The notes under the pieces are model-generated. The model saw nothing but the letters and a program-made list of their open reading frames with translations. It was not told the DNA's origin and did no database searches. From positions 1-64,000 of the forward strand of contig JAXIUW010240284.1 of NCBI GenBank assembly GCA_035591015.1: a stretch of 64,000 nt of DNA, read 5' to 3'. Shown piece by piece: positions 43,465-52,969 of the stretch. Each line of letters starts with the position of its first letter. Within the stretch, counting starts at the first letter, position 1. Origin of the DNA: Cephalothrix simula (taxonomy: Eukaryota > Nemertea > Palaeonemertea > Archinemertea > Cephalotrichidae). A program made the position numbers and the translations under genes.

Positions 43465-43479
43465 GTGCTATTCTAGCAC
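43465..43479 (+). other. Small hairpin upstream of tkt
   Basis: GTGCTA, loop TTC, TAGCAC: a perfect 6-bp hairpin 29 nt before the tkt start in the divergent smr-tkt spacer. It may be an operator or leader element. Confidence 0.35.
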
Positions 43480-43507
43480 ATAGCATGAATACTTTAGTAA
43501 TTAGATT

Positions 43508-45517
43508 ATGAAAGAACAAGAACAGTTAGCAACCGATGCGCTACGTTTTTTAAGCATAGACGCCGTAGAAAAGGCTAAGTCTGGACACCCCGGCATGCCC
43601 ATGGGCATGGCTGATTTAGCCTGTGTGCTGTGGAACTCTGTGTTGCGGCATAACCCGTCCAACCCCAGTTGGCTTAATCGTGATCGCTTTGTGCTCTCTA
43701 ATGGGCACGGCTCGGCCTTGTTATATAGTCTGTTGCACCTAGCGGGCTATGATTTACCGCTTGAGCAATTAAAGAACTTTCGCCAGCTGGGCAGTCTAAC
43801 GCCCGGCCATCCAGAAGCCGGCCTGACGCCGGGGGTTGAGGTAACCACCGGGCCATTAGGTCAGGGCATCGCCAATGCAGTGGGCATGGCCATTGCTGAG
43901 CAAGCCTTAGCGGCACGTTTTAATCGCCCCGGCCATCAGGTCATAGACCATAATACGTGGGTTTTTTGCGGCGATGGCTGCTTAATGGAGGGCATTTCGC
44001 ATGAAGCCATAAGTTTGGCCGGTCATTTGCGACTTAGCAAGTTGATTATGGTGTTTGATGATAATCGCATAACCATTGATGGTGCTATTAATATTAGTAA
44101 TTCAGATGACGTCTCACAGCGGTTTCAAGCCTGCCGTTGGGAAACCTTGCGCATTGATGGACACAACCGTGACGAAATCAGAAAAGCCTTTGCTAAAGCC
44201 TTAAATAATGAATCAGGCAAGCCCATACTAATTGTTGCCCGCACAGAAATAGGGCATGGTTCACCCAATAAAGCCAATACAGCTGCGGCACATGGCTCAC
44301 CGCTGGGAGCGGATGAGGTCAAGCTCTGCCGAGAAGTAAACCGCTGGAATCATGAACCCTTTGATGTTCCACCCCATGCTCTTGAGTTTTGGTCAAAAAT
44401 TAAGCCTCGTGGCCAAAAACTAGAAGAAGACTGGCTGAATAGCCTCAATAAATATCGCTCAGAATACCCCGCCGAAGGCGAGCAACTACGGGCTATTGTA
44501 GATGGCATTCCCAACCAAGACTGGCAAGCGACTTTAAGCGAGTTCTGCGCTGGTCTTAGTTTAGATGATGCTCCTCAGGCAACTAGAGTAGCATCGGGCA
44601 AAATACTAGCGGCACTGCATGATGCCTGCCCCGGCCTAATGGGCGGTTCAGCAGACTTAACGCCGTCTAATAATACCAGAACGCCCCAGCACACAGATTT
44701 TTCTGATGAACAACGAGGAGGTCGCTATCTTCGCTATGGAATTCGTGAGCATGGCATGGCTGCGGTGATGAATGGCATGGCTCGGCATGGAGGCATAATT
44801 CCGTATGGCGGAACGTTCTTAACGTTTTCAGACTACATGCGCCCCAGCATTCGCCTTTCGGCGATGATGGAATTGCAGGTCATCTATATTTTCACTCATG
44901 ACAGCATTGGCCTTGGCGAAGACGGCCCAACGCATCAGCCGATTGAGCATATTCCCGCACTAAGAGCCATTCCGGGCCTCTATGTACTGCGCCCCTGCGA
45001 TACCCTAGAAACGGCTGGTTGCTGGAAGTTTGCCCTCGGTAAACTCAATAACCCCTCGGCTATACTCCTATCACGGCAAAACCTGCCGCCCCTGCCCAAC
45101 ACCAGTGCTGACAAAGTATCTAAGGGTGCCTACGTACTGATTGAAGCAGAAAGTACGCCTAAAGTTTTGCTGCTGGCCAGCGGTTCAGAGGTGCAATTAG
45201 CGGTTGAATCTCATGCTTTGCTGGCTCAAAAAGGCATTGCGGCACAAGTAGTCAGTATGCCTTGTCAAGAGCTGTTCCGTGAGCAATCTCAAGACTATAA
45301 AGACAGCGTTATTCTGCCCGAGGTTAAGACTAGAATAGCCATTGAGGCTGCCATAGGGCAGGGCTGGCATGAGTTTATCGGCAGTAAGGGCTCATTTATT
45401 GGCATGAGTGGCTTTGGAGCTTCAGCACCCTATACAGATCTTTACGAGCATTTTCAGATCAACGCCCAACGCATAGTCAGCACAGTTGAACAGGCTCTAG
45501 CCAGTAATGATGTATGA
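43508..45517 (+). CDS. tkt: Transketolase
   Basis: A 669-residue thiamine-diphosphate enzyme, the usual length, that moves two-carbon units in the non-oxidative pentose phosphate pathway. Landmarks are AKSGHPGMPMGMAD, GHPEAGLTPGVEVTTGPLGQG, the ThDP motif GDGCLMEGISHEAISLAG ending in DDN, and the pyrimidine-domain block THDSIGLGEDGPTHQPIEH. rpe begins in its last four bases (ATGA overlap), so the two are translated together. With rpiA at 58558 most of the non-oxidative branch lies in this window; transaldolase is not seen. Confidence 0.97.
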   Translation: MKEQEQLATDALRFLSIDAVEKAKSGHPGMPMGMADLACVLWNSVLRHNPSNPSWLNRDRFVLSNGHGSALLYSLLHLAGYDLPLEQLKNFRQLGSLTPGHPEAGLTPGVEVTTGPLGQGIANAVGMAIAEQALAARFNRPGHQVIDHNTWVFCGDGCLMEGISHEAISLAGHLRLSKLIMVFDDNRITIDGAINISNSDDVSQRFQACRWETLRIDGHNRDEIRKAFAKALNNESGKPILIVARTEIGHGSPNKANTAAAHGSPLGADEVKLCREVNRWNHEPFDVPPHALEFWSKIKPRGQKLEEDWLNSLNKYRSEYPAEGEQLRAIVDGIPNQDWQATLSEFCAGLSLDDAPQATRVASGKILAALHDACPGLMGGSADLTPSNNTRTPQHTDFSDEQRGGRYLRYGIREHGMAAVMNGMARHGGIIPYGGTFLTFSDYMRPSIRLSAMMELQVIYIFTHDSIGLGEDGPTHQPIEHIPALRAIPGLYVLRPCDTLETAGCWKFALGKLNNPSAILLSRQNLPPLPNTSADKVSKGAYVLIEAESTPKVLLLASGSEVQLAVESHALLAQKGIAAQVVSMPCQELFREQSQDYKDSVILPEVKTRIAIEAAIGQGWHEFIGSKGSFIGMSGFGASAPYTDLYEHFQINAQRIVSTVEQALASNDV

Positions 45518-46242
45518 ATCGCATCTCAAGTACTATCCAAAGTACTGCTCAAAGTACTATCCCCAATAATATTCAGACGCCGATTATTGCTCCGTCATTG
45601 TTAGCAGCTGACTTTGCCTGTCTTGGTGATGAGGTGCAACGGATGCATCAGATTGGCATTAATTGGCTGCATCTTGATGTTATGGACGGCGTTTTTGTGC
45701 CTAACATTAGCTTTGGCCCCCCGGTTGTGGCTAAGCTGCCCAAGCCAGAGCAAATGATTTTTGATGCACACTTAATGGTCACTAATCCAACTATAATGCT
45801 AGAGCCCTTTCGTGATGCGGGCTGTGATTTTATTACCGTACATGCCGAGGCGTCCATTCATTTGCATCGTGTTATTGAGCAAATTAAAAGTTTGGGCATG
45901 GGAGCCGGTGTAGCACTTAATCCGGCAACCAGCCTTGAGGCAGTACGTTGGGTGTTGGCAGACTTAGATTTAGTGTTGATAATGTCGGTTAATCCGGGGT
46001 TTGGTGGTCAAAAATATATAAGCTCGGCCACGGCCAAAATAAAAGCCTTACGGGCTATGATTGATGAGTTACCCCAGAATGTTAAGCGTCCGTTGATTAG
46101 CGTTGATGGCGGCATTACCGCAGAAACAATTTGTAGTCCGCATCAGGCAGGTGCCGAGGTTTTGGTTGCCGGGACGGCCATGTTTGGCAAAGCAGATTAT
46201 GGTCGGGCTTTGGCAGAACTACGCGATAATCTGATTAGATAG
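45514..46242 (+). CDS. rpe: Ribulose-phosphate 3-epimerase
   Basis: A 242-residue TIM-barrel epimerase that interconverts ribulose-5-phosphate and xylulose-5-phosphate. It has IIAPSLLAADFACLGDEV, HLDVMDGVFVPNISFGP, FDAHLMVTNP, MSVNPGFGGQKYI and the Asp of SVDGGITAET, so the metal and catalytic residues are in place. About 22 residues precede the family start. They come from a 12-bp unit repeated three times (45529-45564), giving STIQSTAQSTIP. The ATG overlaps the tkt stop in ATGA. If that extension is not translated, no later ATG gives a full-length protein, so I keep it. Confidence 0.95.
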   Translation: MNRISSTIQSTAQSTIPNNIQTPIIAPSLLAADFACLGDEVQRMHQIGINWLHLDVMDGVFVPNISFGPPVVAKLPKPEQMIFDAHLMVTNPTIMLEPFRDAGCDFITVHAEASIHLHRVIEQIKSLGMGAGVALNPATSLEAVRWVLADLDLVLIMSVNPGFGGQKYISSATAKIKALRAMIDELPQNVKRPLISVDGGITAETICSPHQAGAEVLVAGTAMFGKADYGRALAELRDNLIR

Positions 46243-46331
46243 TGCGTTGGGTGTAGACAGTCGCTTCAAAAAAAAGTAGTCTGCTATGTGTTTGATTGAG
46301 ATTTATTGAGATTGATAGTTTTAACGTTTAG

Positions 46332-46895
46332 ATGACTGCGTTGAGTAAACAGCAAGCCTCGCCATCCTTCACAAAAGAAGTTAGGCACGAAGTTGATGAG
46401 CTATTTTCTCGTTACCCTAAAAAGGTGTACGCCTTGCTGCCCTTGCTACACATTGTGCAGCGCGAGAATGATGGTTGGATTCCTGAGCAGTGGATTGTTT
46501 ATGTGGCCGATCTCTGTGAAACCACGATTAATCATGTGCGTGGAGTAATCACCTTTTACAATATGTTTAAGACTACGCCTCCGGGCAAGCATCATGTTAT
46601 GGTGTGTACCTGCGTGCCGTGTGGTCTGTGTGGCGGTCTAAATCTGCTTGAGCATCTTGAAGAGCGGCTGGGCATTGTTCCCGGAAAAACCACCGCCGAT
46701 GGATTGTTTAGTCTTGAAGAAGCCCAGTGCCTAGCGGCCTGCGATGAGGCACCGCTGCTGTGGATAAATCAGCGCATCCACGGCAAGCTAAATATAGAAG
46801 GCGTAGACAAGCTCTTGGCAGACCTTGGACACAAACCTAAAGAACCACACCGAGAAAAGGCAAACCCAAAAAAATCAGACCAAAGGGGCTCGTGA
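46332..46895 (+). CDS. nuoE: NADH-quinone oxidoreductase subunit E
   Basis: A 187-residue peripheral Complex I subunit with the N1a [2Fe-2S] cluster. Its cysteines are in CTCVPC (C-x4-C) and CLAAC (C-x3-C). The helical start and ITFYNMFKTTPPGKHHVMVC are typical. The last 25 residues are charged and beyond the family core. Upstream is rpe, not nuoD, so the cluster starts here without nuoA, nuoB, nuoC and nuoD. Its stop overlaps the GTG start of nuoF by 4 bp. Confidence 0.95.
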   Translation: MTALSKQQASPSFTKEVRHEVDELFSRYPKKVYALLPLLHIVQRENDGWIPEQWIVYVADLCETTINHVRGVITFYNMFKTTPPGKHHVMVCTCVPCGLCGGLNLLEHLEERLGIVPGKTTADGLFSLEEAQCLAACDEAPLLWINQRIHGKLNIEGVDKLLADLGHKPKEPHREKANPKKSDQRGS

Positions 46896-48139
46896 TTACT
46901 GAAAGCATATATCTGCTCAAGAACATTAGAACCAAGGGCTATGATGGCAGCCTCAGTGCTTATCGTGCTGCTGGTGGCTATAAGCAGCTTCAAGATATGC
47001 TGGCCACCAAAAAGCCTGAAGATATTATTGAATTAGTTAAAGAGTCTGGTCTGCGTGGCCGTGGCGGAGCAGGATTCCCGACCGGAATGAAGTGGAGCTT
47101 TATGGCGAAGAATACCGGCAAGCCATCATACTTGGTGTGCAATGCTGATGAAAGCGAGCCGGGTACTTTTAAGGACCATTTATTACTAGAGTATGACCCG
47201 CATTTGTTTATTGAAGGCTTGATCATGGGTTGCTACGCCATAGATTGCCACACTAGCTATACTTATGTTCGTGGCGAGTCTTTTAGAGCGATAGACCGCC
47301 TGCAGGCCGCTATTGATGAGTTATATTCTGAAGGGCTACTTGGTAAATCTGTTTTTGGCAGTAAGTTTAGCTTAGACCTTTTTGTGCATCCCGGAGCCGG
47401 GGCTTATATTTGTGGCGAAGAAACTGCCCTACTTGACTCTTTAGAGGGTAAGCGTGGCCAGCCTCGCTTTAAGCCTCCCTTTCCGGCTGTATCAGGCTTT
47501 GATCAGTCGCCAACTAGCGTTAATAATGTAGAAACTCTGTGCTGCGTACCCATAATTTATGAAATCGGCGCAAAAAAATGGATTGAACTTGGCTCACCTA
47601 ATAATAGCGGTACGCATCTGGTGAGCATTAGCGGTATGGTAGAGAAGCCCGGAGTTTACGAGGTGTCAATGGGTTTGTCATTATTAAAGATTATTGAAGA
47701 CTTAGCCGGTGGCGTGCGAGGTGGCAAAAAACTTAAGGCGGTTATTCCCGGTGGAGCGTCATCACCAGTACTTAAAAGCGATGAAGTTGATGTGCCTTAC
47801 GAATTTGATTCTCTAATGAAGATGGGAACCATGATGGGTTCTTCAGCGGTGATGGTTTTTGATGAAGATACTAGTATGCTGGATGTGGCCGAGCGCACTA
47901 TCCGCTTTTTTAATCATGAGTCTTGCGGGCAGTGTACGCCCTGCCGAGAAGGTACGTTTTGGCTTAAAAACATTGTGCGAGACTTTATTGAGGGTGAGAC
48001 TGATCAACAAAAATTAGGCTTGCTAGATAAAGTAGCCGCTGGAATGGCCGGCACTACTATTTGTGCCTTTGGTGATGCCGTATCAGGGCCAATGCGAGCC
48101 TTTGTTAAGAAGTTTCCGCAAGATTTTCTTTCAAACTAA
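46892..48139 (+). CDS. nuoF: NADH-quinone oxidoreductase subunit F
   Basis: A 415-residue subunit that oxidises NADH, carrying FMN and the N3 [4Fe-4S] cluster. Seen are GLRGRGGAGFPTGMKW (nucleotide binding), CNADESEPGTFKDHLL, GAGAYICGEETALLDSLEG, and the cluster ligands in ESCGQCTPCREGT with a further Cys in TTICAFGD. The length is slightly below that of E. coli NuoF. It starts with GTG in a GTGA overlap with nuoE and is followed 9 nt later by nuoG. Confidence 0.97.
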   Translation: MITESIYLLKNIRTKGYDGSLSAYRAAGGYKQLQDMLATKKPEDIIELVKESGLRGRGGAGFPTGMKWSFMAKNTGKPSYLVCNADESEPGTFKDHLLLEYDPHLFIEGLIMGCYAIDCHTSYTYVRGESFRAIDRLQAAIDELYSEGLLGKSVFGSKFSLDLFVHPGAGAYICGEETALLDSLEGKRGQPRFKPPFPAVSGFDQSPTSVNNVETLCCVPIIYEIGAKKWIELGSPNNSGTHLVSISGMVEKPGVYEVSMGLSLLKIIEDLAGGVRGGKKLKAVIPGGASSPVLKSDEVDVPYEFDSLMKMGTMMGSSAVMVFDEDTSMLDVAERTIRFFNHESCGQCTPCREGTFWLKNIVRDFIEGETDQQKLGLLDKVAAGMAGTTICAFGDAVSGPMRAFVKKFPQDFLSN

Positions 48140-48148
48140 ACAGCTATT

Positions 48149-49783
48149 ATGCCCAGCTTTTACCTTAACGACCGCGAAATAGAGTTTGAACCCGGAGAGA
48201 ATGTTCTGCATGCAGCCATGCGTAATAGCGTTGAGATACCGCATTACTGTTATCATCCGGCGCTTAATCCTACTTCGCAATGCCGGATGTGCCTAATTGA
48301 GGTTACTGACGCCGGCAATGGTCGTGGCATACCCAAGCTCCAAACATCGTGTACTACTCAAGCGGTAGAGGGCATGCGAGTTTCTAGCGTATCTGAGCGA
48401 GCCACGGCTGGCCAAGAAACGGTGATGGAGTTTTTATTGATCAATCACCCCCTAGACTGTCCCATCTGTGACCAAGCCGGAGAGTGCGAACTGCAGAACT
48501 ATTCGCATCGTTATGGAACGGGTAAATCTGAGATGGACTACGAAAAGCGAGTTTATGGACTGCGTGATGTGGGTAGTTTTATTGCCCTAGAGCGTAATCG
48601 CTGTATTCATTGCTCACGCTGTGAACGCTTTAGCCGTGATATAGCTGGCGGGCATGACTTTGGAGCCTTCCTGCGTGGCCATGAGCTAACCTTTGATACA
48701 TTCTCTGACAACTTTATAGAGCATAAGTTTCAAGGTAATTTAGCTGATTTGTGTCCGGTGGGCGCAATTACTAATCGTGATTGGCGTTTCAAAAAACGAG
48801 CATGGAAGCTCAACAAGACCAAGTCTGTTTGTCCTTCGTGTTCAATGGGTTGCAACATAACTATAGAGCAGCACGATAATAAGGTTTATCGCTTTATGCC
48901 ACGTCAAAACCCAAGTGTTAACCGTTGGTGGATGTGTGATGAGGGCAGAATTTCTTTTGCCGAACACGCTAAAAACCGCCTTAATCAGCCCTTGGCACGT
49001 GTTAAGGGTCGGTTTGTGCCTTCTAGCTGGTCGGCCAGCATTGGAGCTTTAACCAGCAAGCTAGAAAGCCTCGCACTTAAGGCTGCTGATGTTTTGGTCA
49101 TTGCCTCAACTTGGAACACAACCGAAGAGCTTTATGCCTTCAAAAAATACGCTCAGCAATCTTTGGGAGCCAGCGATGTGTACTTTCCGTGGCAAGATTC
49201 TCAACCGCAAGAGCAAGCTCCGCCGTTATTAGAAGACGCCTTTATCTACAGCCTTATTCAAACTGATAAGTCGCCCAATACCCAAGGAGCGTTATTTGCT
49301 GGACTAAAGCCACTGAAAACACTGGCTGAGTTAGATAAGTTAGCGACTGGCAAGCCCAAGCTGGTGTTCTTTTTGGGCAATCCAATGCAAGGACAGTTTA
49401 GCGATGCTCAGTGGTCAGAATTAATTGGTGCTTCTGAACTAGCGGTAATCATTGACAGCCAAATCAGCCCAGTTAGTGAAGGCTGCGATTTAGTTTTGCC
49501 GTGCTTTAATTATGCCGAAAAGTATGGCAGCTTCATCAATCATCAACGGCGAGTGCAATTGATTAAGAAGGCTTTAAGACCGCCAGCTGAGGCACGTTCA
49601 ACGCTACAGATAATAAAGATGCTCGCCACGGGCAACATAGTTAAAGAACAGCCGATTAGCATTAGCACTGAAGAGGATTTAACCGAGATCAAGGCGGCCT
49701 TTGCTGAGGCTTATCAAGCAGCTAAGAACAATGGCAGTGCGCTTAAATGGGATGATGTTGATGAAGATGGCTTGCAGCTGTAA
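48149..49783 (+). CDS. nuoG: NADH-quinone oxidoreductase subunit G, short form with N7 motif
   Basis: A 544-residue subunit, short for NuoG (roughly 670-910 elsewhere). Cluster ligands are seen for N1b (IPHYCYHPALN, QCRMC), N5 (HPLDCPICDQAGEC) and N4 (RCIHCSRC with LCPVGAI). It also has CPSCSMGC followed after exactly 27 residues by Cys (C-x2-C-x3-C-x27-C), the ligand set of the off-pathway N7 cluster known in E. coli and Thermus. The molybdopterin-oxidoreductase-like half is only about 300 residues, which explains the short length. The reading frame is intact. Next comes a 116-bp gap and then nuoJ, where nuoH and nuoI would be expected. Confidence 0.94.
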   Translation: MPSFYLNDREIEFEPGENVLHAAMRNSVEIPHYCYHPALNPTSQCRMCLIEVTDAGNGRGIPKLQTSCTTQAVEGMRVSSVSERATAGQETVMEFLLINHPLDCPICDQAGECELQNYSHRYGTGKSEMDYEKRVYGLRDVGSFIALERNRCIHCSRCERFSRDIAGGHDFGAFLRGHELTFDTFSDNFIEHKFQGNLADLCPVGAITNRDWRFKKRAWKLNKTKSVCPSCSMGCNITIEQHDNKVYRFMPRQNPSVNRWWMCDEGRISFAEHAKNRLNQPLARVKGRFVPSSWSASIGALTSKLESLALKAADVLVIASTWNTTEELYAFKKYAQQSLGASDVYFPWQDSQPQEQAPPLLEDAFIYSLIQTDKSPNTQGALFAGLKPLKTLAELDKLATGKPKLVFFLGNPMQGQFSDAQWSELIGASELAVIIDSQISPVSEGCDLVLPCFNYAEKYGSFINHQRRVQLIKKALRPPAEARSTLQIIKMLATGNIVKEQPISISTEEDLTEIKAAFAEAYQAAKNNGSALKWDDVDEDGLQL

Positions 49784-49899
49784 GCAATTTGAGGGCAGCC
49801 TGCGAGCAATTTGAATGAAGTTTATAAGTTATATTAATGACTATAGCTAGCCGAACTAATTGCTTTATTTTATAGTCTGATTTTAATAGTTAATAAACT

Positions 49900-50427
49900 G
49901 TGATAATTACGTTTTACATAATAGCGGCCTTAGCCATACTATTTGCGATAGGCTTGGTGGCCATTAAGAACCCGGTGCGCAGTGCCTTATCGCTGGTGGG
50001 CTGCTTAATCATGATTGGCGTGCTGTTTATTGTGCTGCGCACAGAGTTTATAGGCGCAGTGCAAATTTTGATTTATGCCGGAGCAATCATGGTGCTGTTT
50101 TTGTTCATCATCATGCTGCTGAATGTGCGTAGCGCAAGGCCAGAAGGCTGGGTATTGCGCAAAACTATGGTGATTGGTGTATTGTTGGTGTTTGCGATTT
50201 TATTTGAGTTGATTGCGGTTATTCAAAGTTTTGAGGTGCTTAATAGTACCTCTGATAACTTGACTAAGCTGATGGCTGATGGCGAAATTAAAATGTTTGG
50301 CAAGTTATTAGTGTATGACTACCTGCTGCACTTTGAAGTAATTGCGATTTTATTGATTATATCGGTGATGGGGGCTAATCTTTTAGCCAAGCCGAGCAAG
50401 TCTGAAACAGAAGAAGAGCCATCATGA
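49900..50427 (+). CDS. nuoJ: NADH-quinone oxidoreductase subunit J
   Basis: A 175-residue membrane subunit with five hydrophobic helices, including the conserved block EFIGAVQILIYAGAIMVLFLF that forms the pi-bulge helix of Complex I. It starts with GTG and overlaps nuoK by 4 bp (ATGA). The 116 bp before it contain no trace of nuoH or nuoI, only AT-rich DNA with AGCAATTTGA occurring twice. Confidence 0.94.
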   Translation: MIITFYIIAALAILFAIGLVAIKNPVRSALSLVGCLIMIGVLFIVLRTEFIGAVQILIYAGAIMVLFLFIIMLLNVRSARPEGWVLRKTMVIGVLLVFAILFELIAVIQSFEVLNSTSDNLTKLMADGEIKMFGKLLVYDYLLHFEVIAILLIISVMGANLLAKPSKSETEEEPS

Positions 50428-50726
50428 TTCCGCTGACACACGTCTTGGTTTTAAGTGCCATTTTATTTTCTATAGGCCTGTGCGGATTGTTTATTCGGCG
50501 CAATATAATCGTTATGTTTATGTGCGTTGAACTAATGCTTAATGCCGTCAATGTAGCTGCGGTGGCGTTTGCGATGCACAGCGGCTCTGAACACGGCTTA
50601 ATGCTGGTCTTTTTTGTGCTGATTATTGCTGCGGCTGAGGCCGTGGTCGGGTTGTCAATTATCATGAGCATTTACAAAAACTTTTCCAGCCTTGATGCAG
50701 AAAAGGCCGACCTTATGAAATGGTAG
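50424..50726 (+). CDS. nuoK: NADH-quinone oxidoreductase subunit K
   Basis: A 100-residue membrane subunit, exactly the usual size, with three helices. The proton-path glutamates are present: one in MFMCVELMLNAVNVA and one in AAAEAVVGLSIIM. Start and stop overlaps with nuoJ and close spacing to nuoL show a single transcript. Confidence 0.96.
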   Translation: MIPLTHVLVLSAILFSIGLCGLFIRRNIIVMFMCVELMLNAVNVAAVAFAMHSGSEHGLMLVFFVLIIAAAEAVVGLSIIMSIYKNFSSLDAEKADLMKW

Positions 50727-50746
50727 TTTATTAATTGGTTTGATTG

Positions 50747-52660
50747 ATGGAAAACCTACTGGCATACATTCCACTGCTGCCCTTGCTGGGCTTTCTATTT
50801 TGCGGATTAGGCAATAATAGATTGCCGCAGCGTGTGGTCTCAATTGTGGCACCGGCAATGGTGCTGCTGAGCTTTATAATTGCGCTGTTCTGCTTTGTCG
50901 CTATGCTTAGTGCTGAAGATGCTCGGTTATCGCAAACTCTTTATGTTTGGGTTGCGGTAGATTGGTTTGAGGTGCCCATTGCCTTTACTTTTGACAGACT
51001 AAGCGGCCTCTATACCTTAATGGTAACCGGAATAGGCTTCTTAATTCATGTATATTCAACAGGTTACATGAAGCATGAAGAAGGCTACAACCGTTATTTT
51101 GCCAGCCTTAATTTGTTCATATTCTTTATGTTATTGCTGGTTTTGGGTGATAACATGCTATTGCTATTTATTGGTTGGGAAGGCGTGGGGCTGTGTTCAT
51201 ACCTCCTGATTGGGCATTACTTTAGCCGCCCAGCGGCAGCCAAGGCAGCTAAAAAAGCCTTTGTTGTCAATCGCATTGGTGACTTCGGCTTTTTGGCGGC
51301 CACCTTGATGCTGGCCTATACCTTTGGCACGTTGAATTTTGAAGATATCAATAACAACGTTGGCTACTATCTTGATTACAATTCTGATTATCTAACTATA
51401 GTAACTTTGTTTTTACTGCTAGGAGCCGCCGGTAAAAGTGCACAAATTCCGCTTTATGTGTGGCTTCCGGATGCGATGGAAGGTCCAACTCCTGTTTCAG
51501 CATTAATTCATGCGGCGACCATGGTTACGGCGGGGCTGTACTTGGTGGCACGTCTTAATCCATTGTTTATACAAGCACCAACAACTATGGCGGTTATGGT
51601 GGTGATTGGTGCAGCAACGGCCTTGTTAACGGCGGCGATTGGCATGGCGCAGTATGATATAAAGCGAGTTTTGGCGTATTCAACGGTCAGCCAGCTCGGC
51701 TATATGTTTATGGCCATGGGCGTAGGCGCATTTGCATCGGGCATATTCCATGTTGTAACACATGCGGCGTTTAAGGCGCTGCTCTTTTTAGGTTCTGGTT
51801 CAGTGATCTACGCCATGCATCATGAGCAAGACATGCGTAAGATGGGTGGCTTATCAAAGAAGATGCCCATCACTTCGCTAACCTTTTTAATAGGCGCTCT
51901 AGCCATTAGCGGCTTTCCGTTATTATTTGCCGGCTTCTATAGTAAAGATGAAATACTTTGGAATGTATTTACATCGTCCTTGGGCAGTCCCTTGCTATGG
52001 GGCGTTGGAGCCCTAGTCAGTGGAATGACGGCCTTTTATATGTTTAGAGCCACCACGATGACTTTTTACAGCCCACAACGTTTTGAAGACAAGTTAAAGG
52101 TAGTAGAGTCGCCATGGTCAATGACCATGCCACTGATCATATTGGCTATTTTAGCGATAATTACTGGTTGGTTGGGTATTCCCCATGCCTTTGTTGTCTT
52201 TCCGCATGTATTAGAGAATTATTTTGAGGGCTTCTTTGCTGCTCCGCCGGCCAGCCTTATGCATCATGGTATAGAGCTTGAGCTAACCCTAATGGCCATA
52301 GTAACTACGTTGGCCTTGTTTTGCATGGGGATTGGATGGTGGCTGTATTCGGGCAAAAATAACCTGCCCGAAGTTTTGAGGCAACGCTTCGCCCCTCTGC
52401 ACAAATTGATGCACAACAAGTTTTATGTTGATGAACTTTATCAGTATTTAGTGATTGCGCCAATGGTTAAAGGCTCACGCCAAATACTATGGCGAATTGT
52501 GGATGTGCTGATAATTGATGGATTAGTCAACCAAGTTGCTTTTGCATTGCGCCGTGTTGGCAATGGCTTAGGTTATTTGCATAATGGTCGTGTGCGGAGT
52601 TATTTGCTGGGCATTGTGGCCGGTGTATGCCTTGTGTGGTTGGTTGTTCTGGTGGTTTGA
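50747..52660 (+). CDS. nuoL: NADH-quinone oxidoreductase subunit L
   Basis: A 637-residue antiporter-like membrane subunit with about 16 helices and the long lateral helix that spans the membrane arm. Conserved blocks are LFIGWEGVGLCSYLLIG (Glu of the proton path), AGKSAQIPLYVWLPDAMEGPTPVSALIHAATMVTAG (Lys and His residues), and KRVLAYSTVSQLGYMFMA. An in-frame TTG one codon upstream is a less likely start. A small uncharacterised frame, not nuoM, follows directly. Confidence 0.96.
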   Translation: MENLLAYIPLLPLLGFLFCGLGNNRLPQRVVSIVAPAMVLLSFIIALFCFVAMLSAEDARLSQTLYVWVAVDWFEVPIAFTFDRLSGLYTLMVTGIGFLIHVYSTGYMKHEEGYNRYFASLNLFIFFMLLLVLGDNMLLLFIGWEGVGLCSYLLIGHYFSRPAAAKAAKKAFVVNRIGDFGFLAATLMLAYTFGTLNFEDINNNVGYYLDYNSDYLTIVTLFLLLGAAGKSAQIPLYVWLPDAMEGPTPVSALIHAATMVTAGLYLVARLNPLFIQAPTTMAVMVVIGAATALLTAAIGMAQYDIKRVLAYSTVSQLGYMFMAMGVGAFASGIFHVVTHAAFKALLFLGSGSVIYAMHHEQDMRKMGGLSKKMPITSLTFLIGALAISGFPLLFAGFYSKDEILWNVFTSSLGSPLLWGVGALVSGMTAFYMFRATTMTFYSPQRFEDKLKVVESPWSMTMPLIILAILAIITGWLGIPHAFVVFPHVLENYFEGFFAAPPASLMHHGIELELTLMAIVTTLALFCMGIGWWLYSGKNNLPEVLRQRFAPLHKLMHNKFYVDELYQYLVIAPMVKGSRQILWRIVDVLIIDGLVNQVAFALRRVGNGLGYLHNGRVRSYLLGIVAGVCLVWLVVLVV

Positions 52661-52698
52661 GTTAAGGCGATTATCTGGTTTTAGTCTGCTGATTTTTT

Positions 52699-52941
52699 AT
52701 GTTTTTTGCTGGGATGCAGTCAGAATATGATCAAAATACAAGCGAAATACAAGTAAGAGCAAGCACCAGAATGTTTTTAGAGTTTGTTAAGCGGTTACCG
52801 TTGATGATTATTTGCCGAACAGCTGAAATGTTTTTTGAGCTACTAAGAGCCTGCTCTGCGCTGCATCAAGACTACCGATTGCGGTTATATCGCAAGTTAT
52901 TTAAGGCTAGATTATCTAAATTGATTAACCAGCTAGCTTAA
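52699..52941 (+). CDS. Small unrecognised ORF inside the nuo cluster
   Basis: An 80-residue frame that fills the 309-bp gap between nuoL and nuoM, ending 28 nt before nuoM. It is basic towards the C-terminus (RLRLYRKLFKARLSKLINQL) with an amphipathic middle (MFLEFVKRLPLMIICRTAEM). A second ATG lies at codon 6. There is no good ribosome site. No known Complex I subunit has this shape. It may be a real small protein or chance; its position and composition favour a gene only slightly. Confidence 0.4.
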   Translation: MFFAGMQSEYDQNTSEIQVRASTRMFLEFVKRLPLMIICRTAEMFFELLRACSALHQDYRLRLYRKLFKARLSKLINQLA

Positions 52942-52969
52942 ATTATTAATATGTGTTGGCTATAGAATA

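Noticed and set aside
49784-49899. Remnants of nuoH or nuoI in the nuoG-nuoJ gap
   Set aside because: The 116 bp show no membrane-helix or ferredoxin-like coding in any frame.
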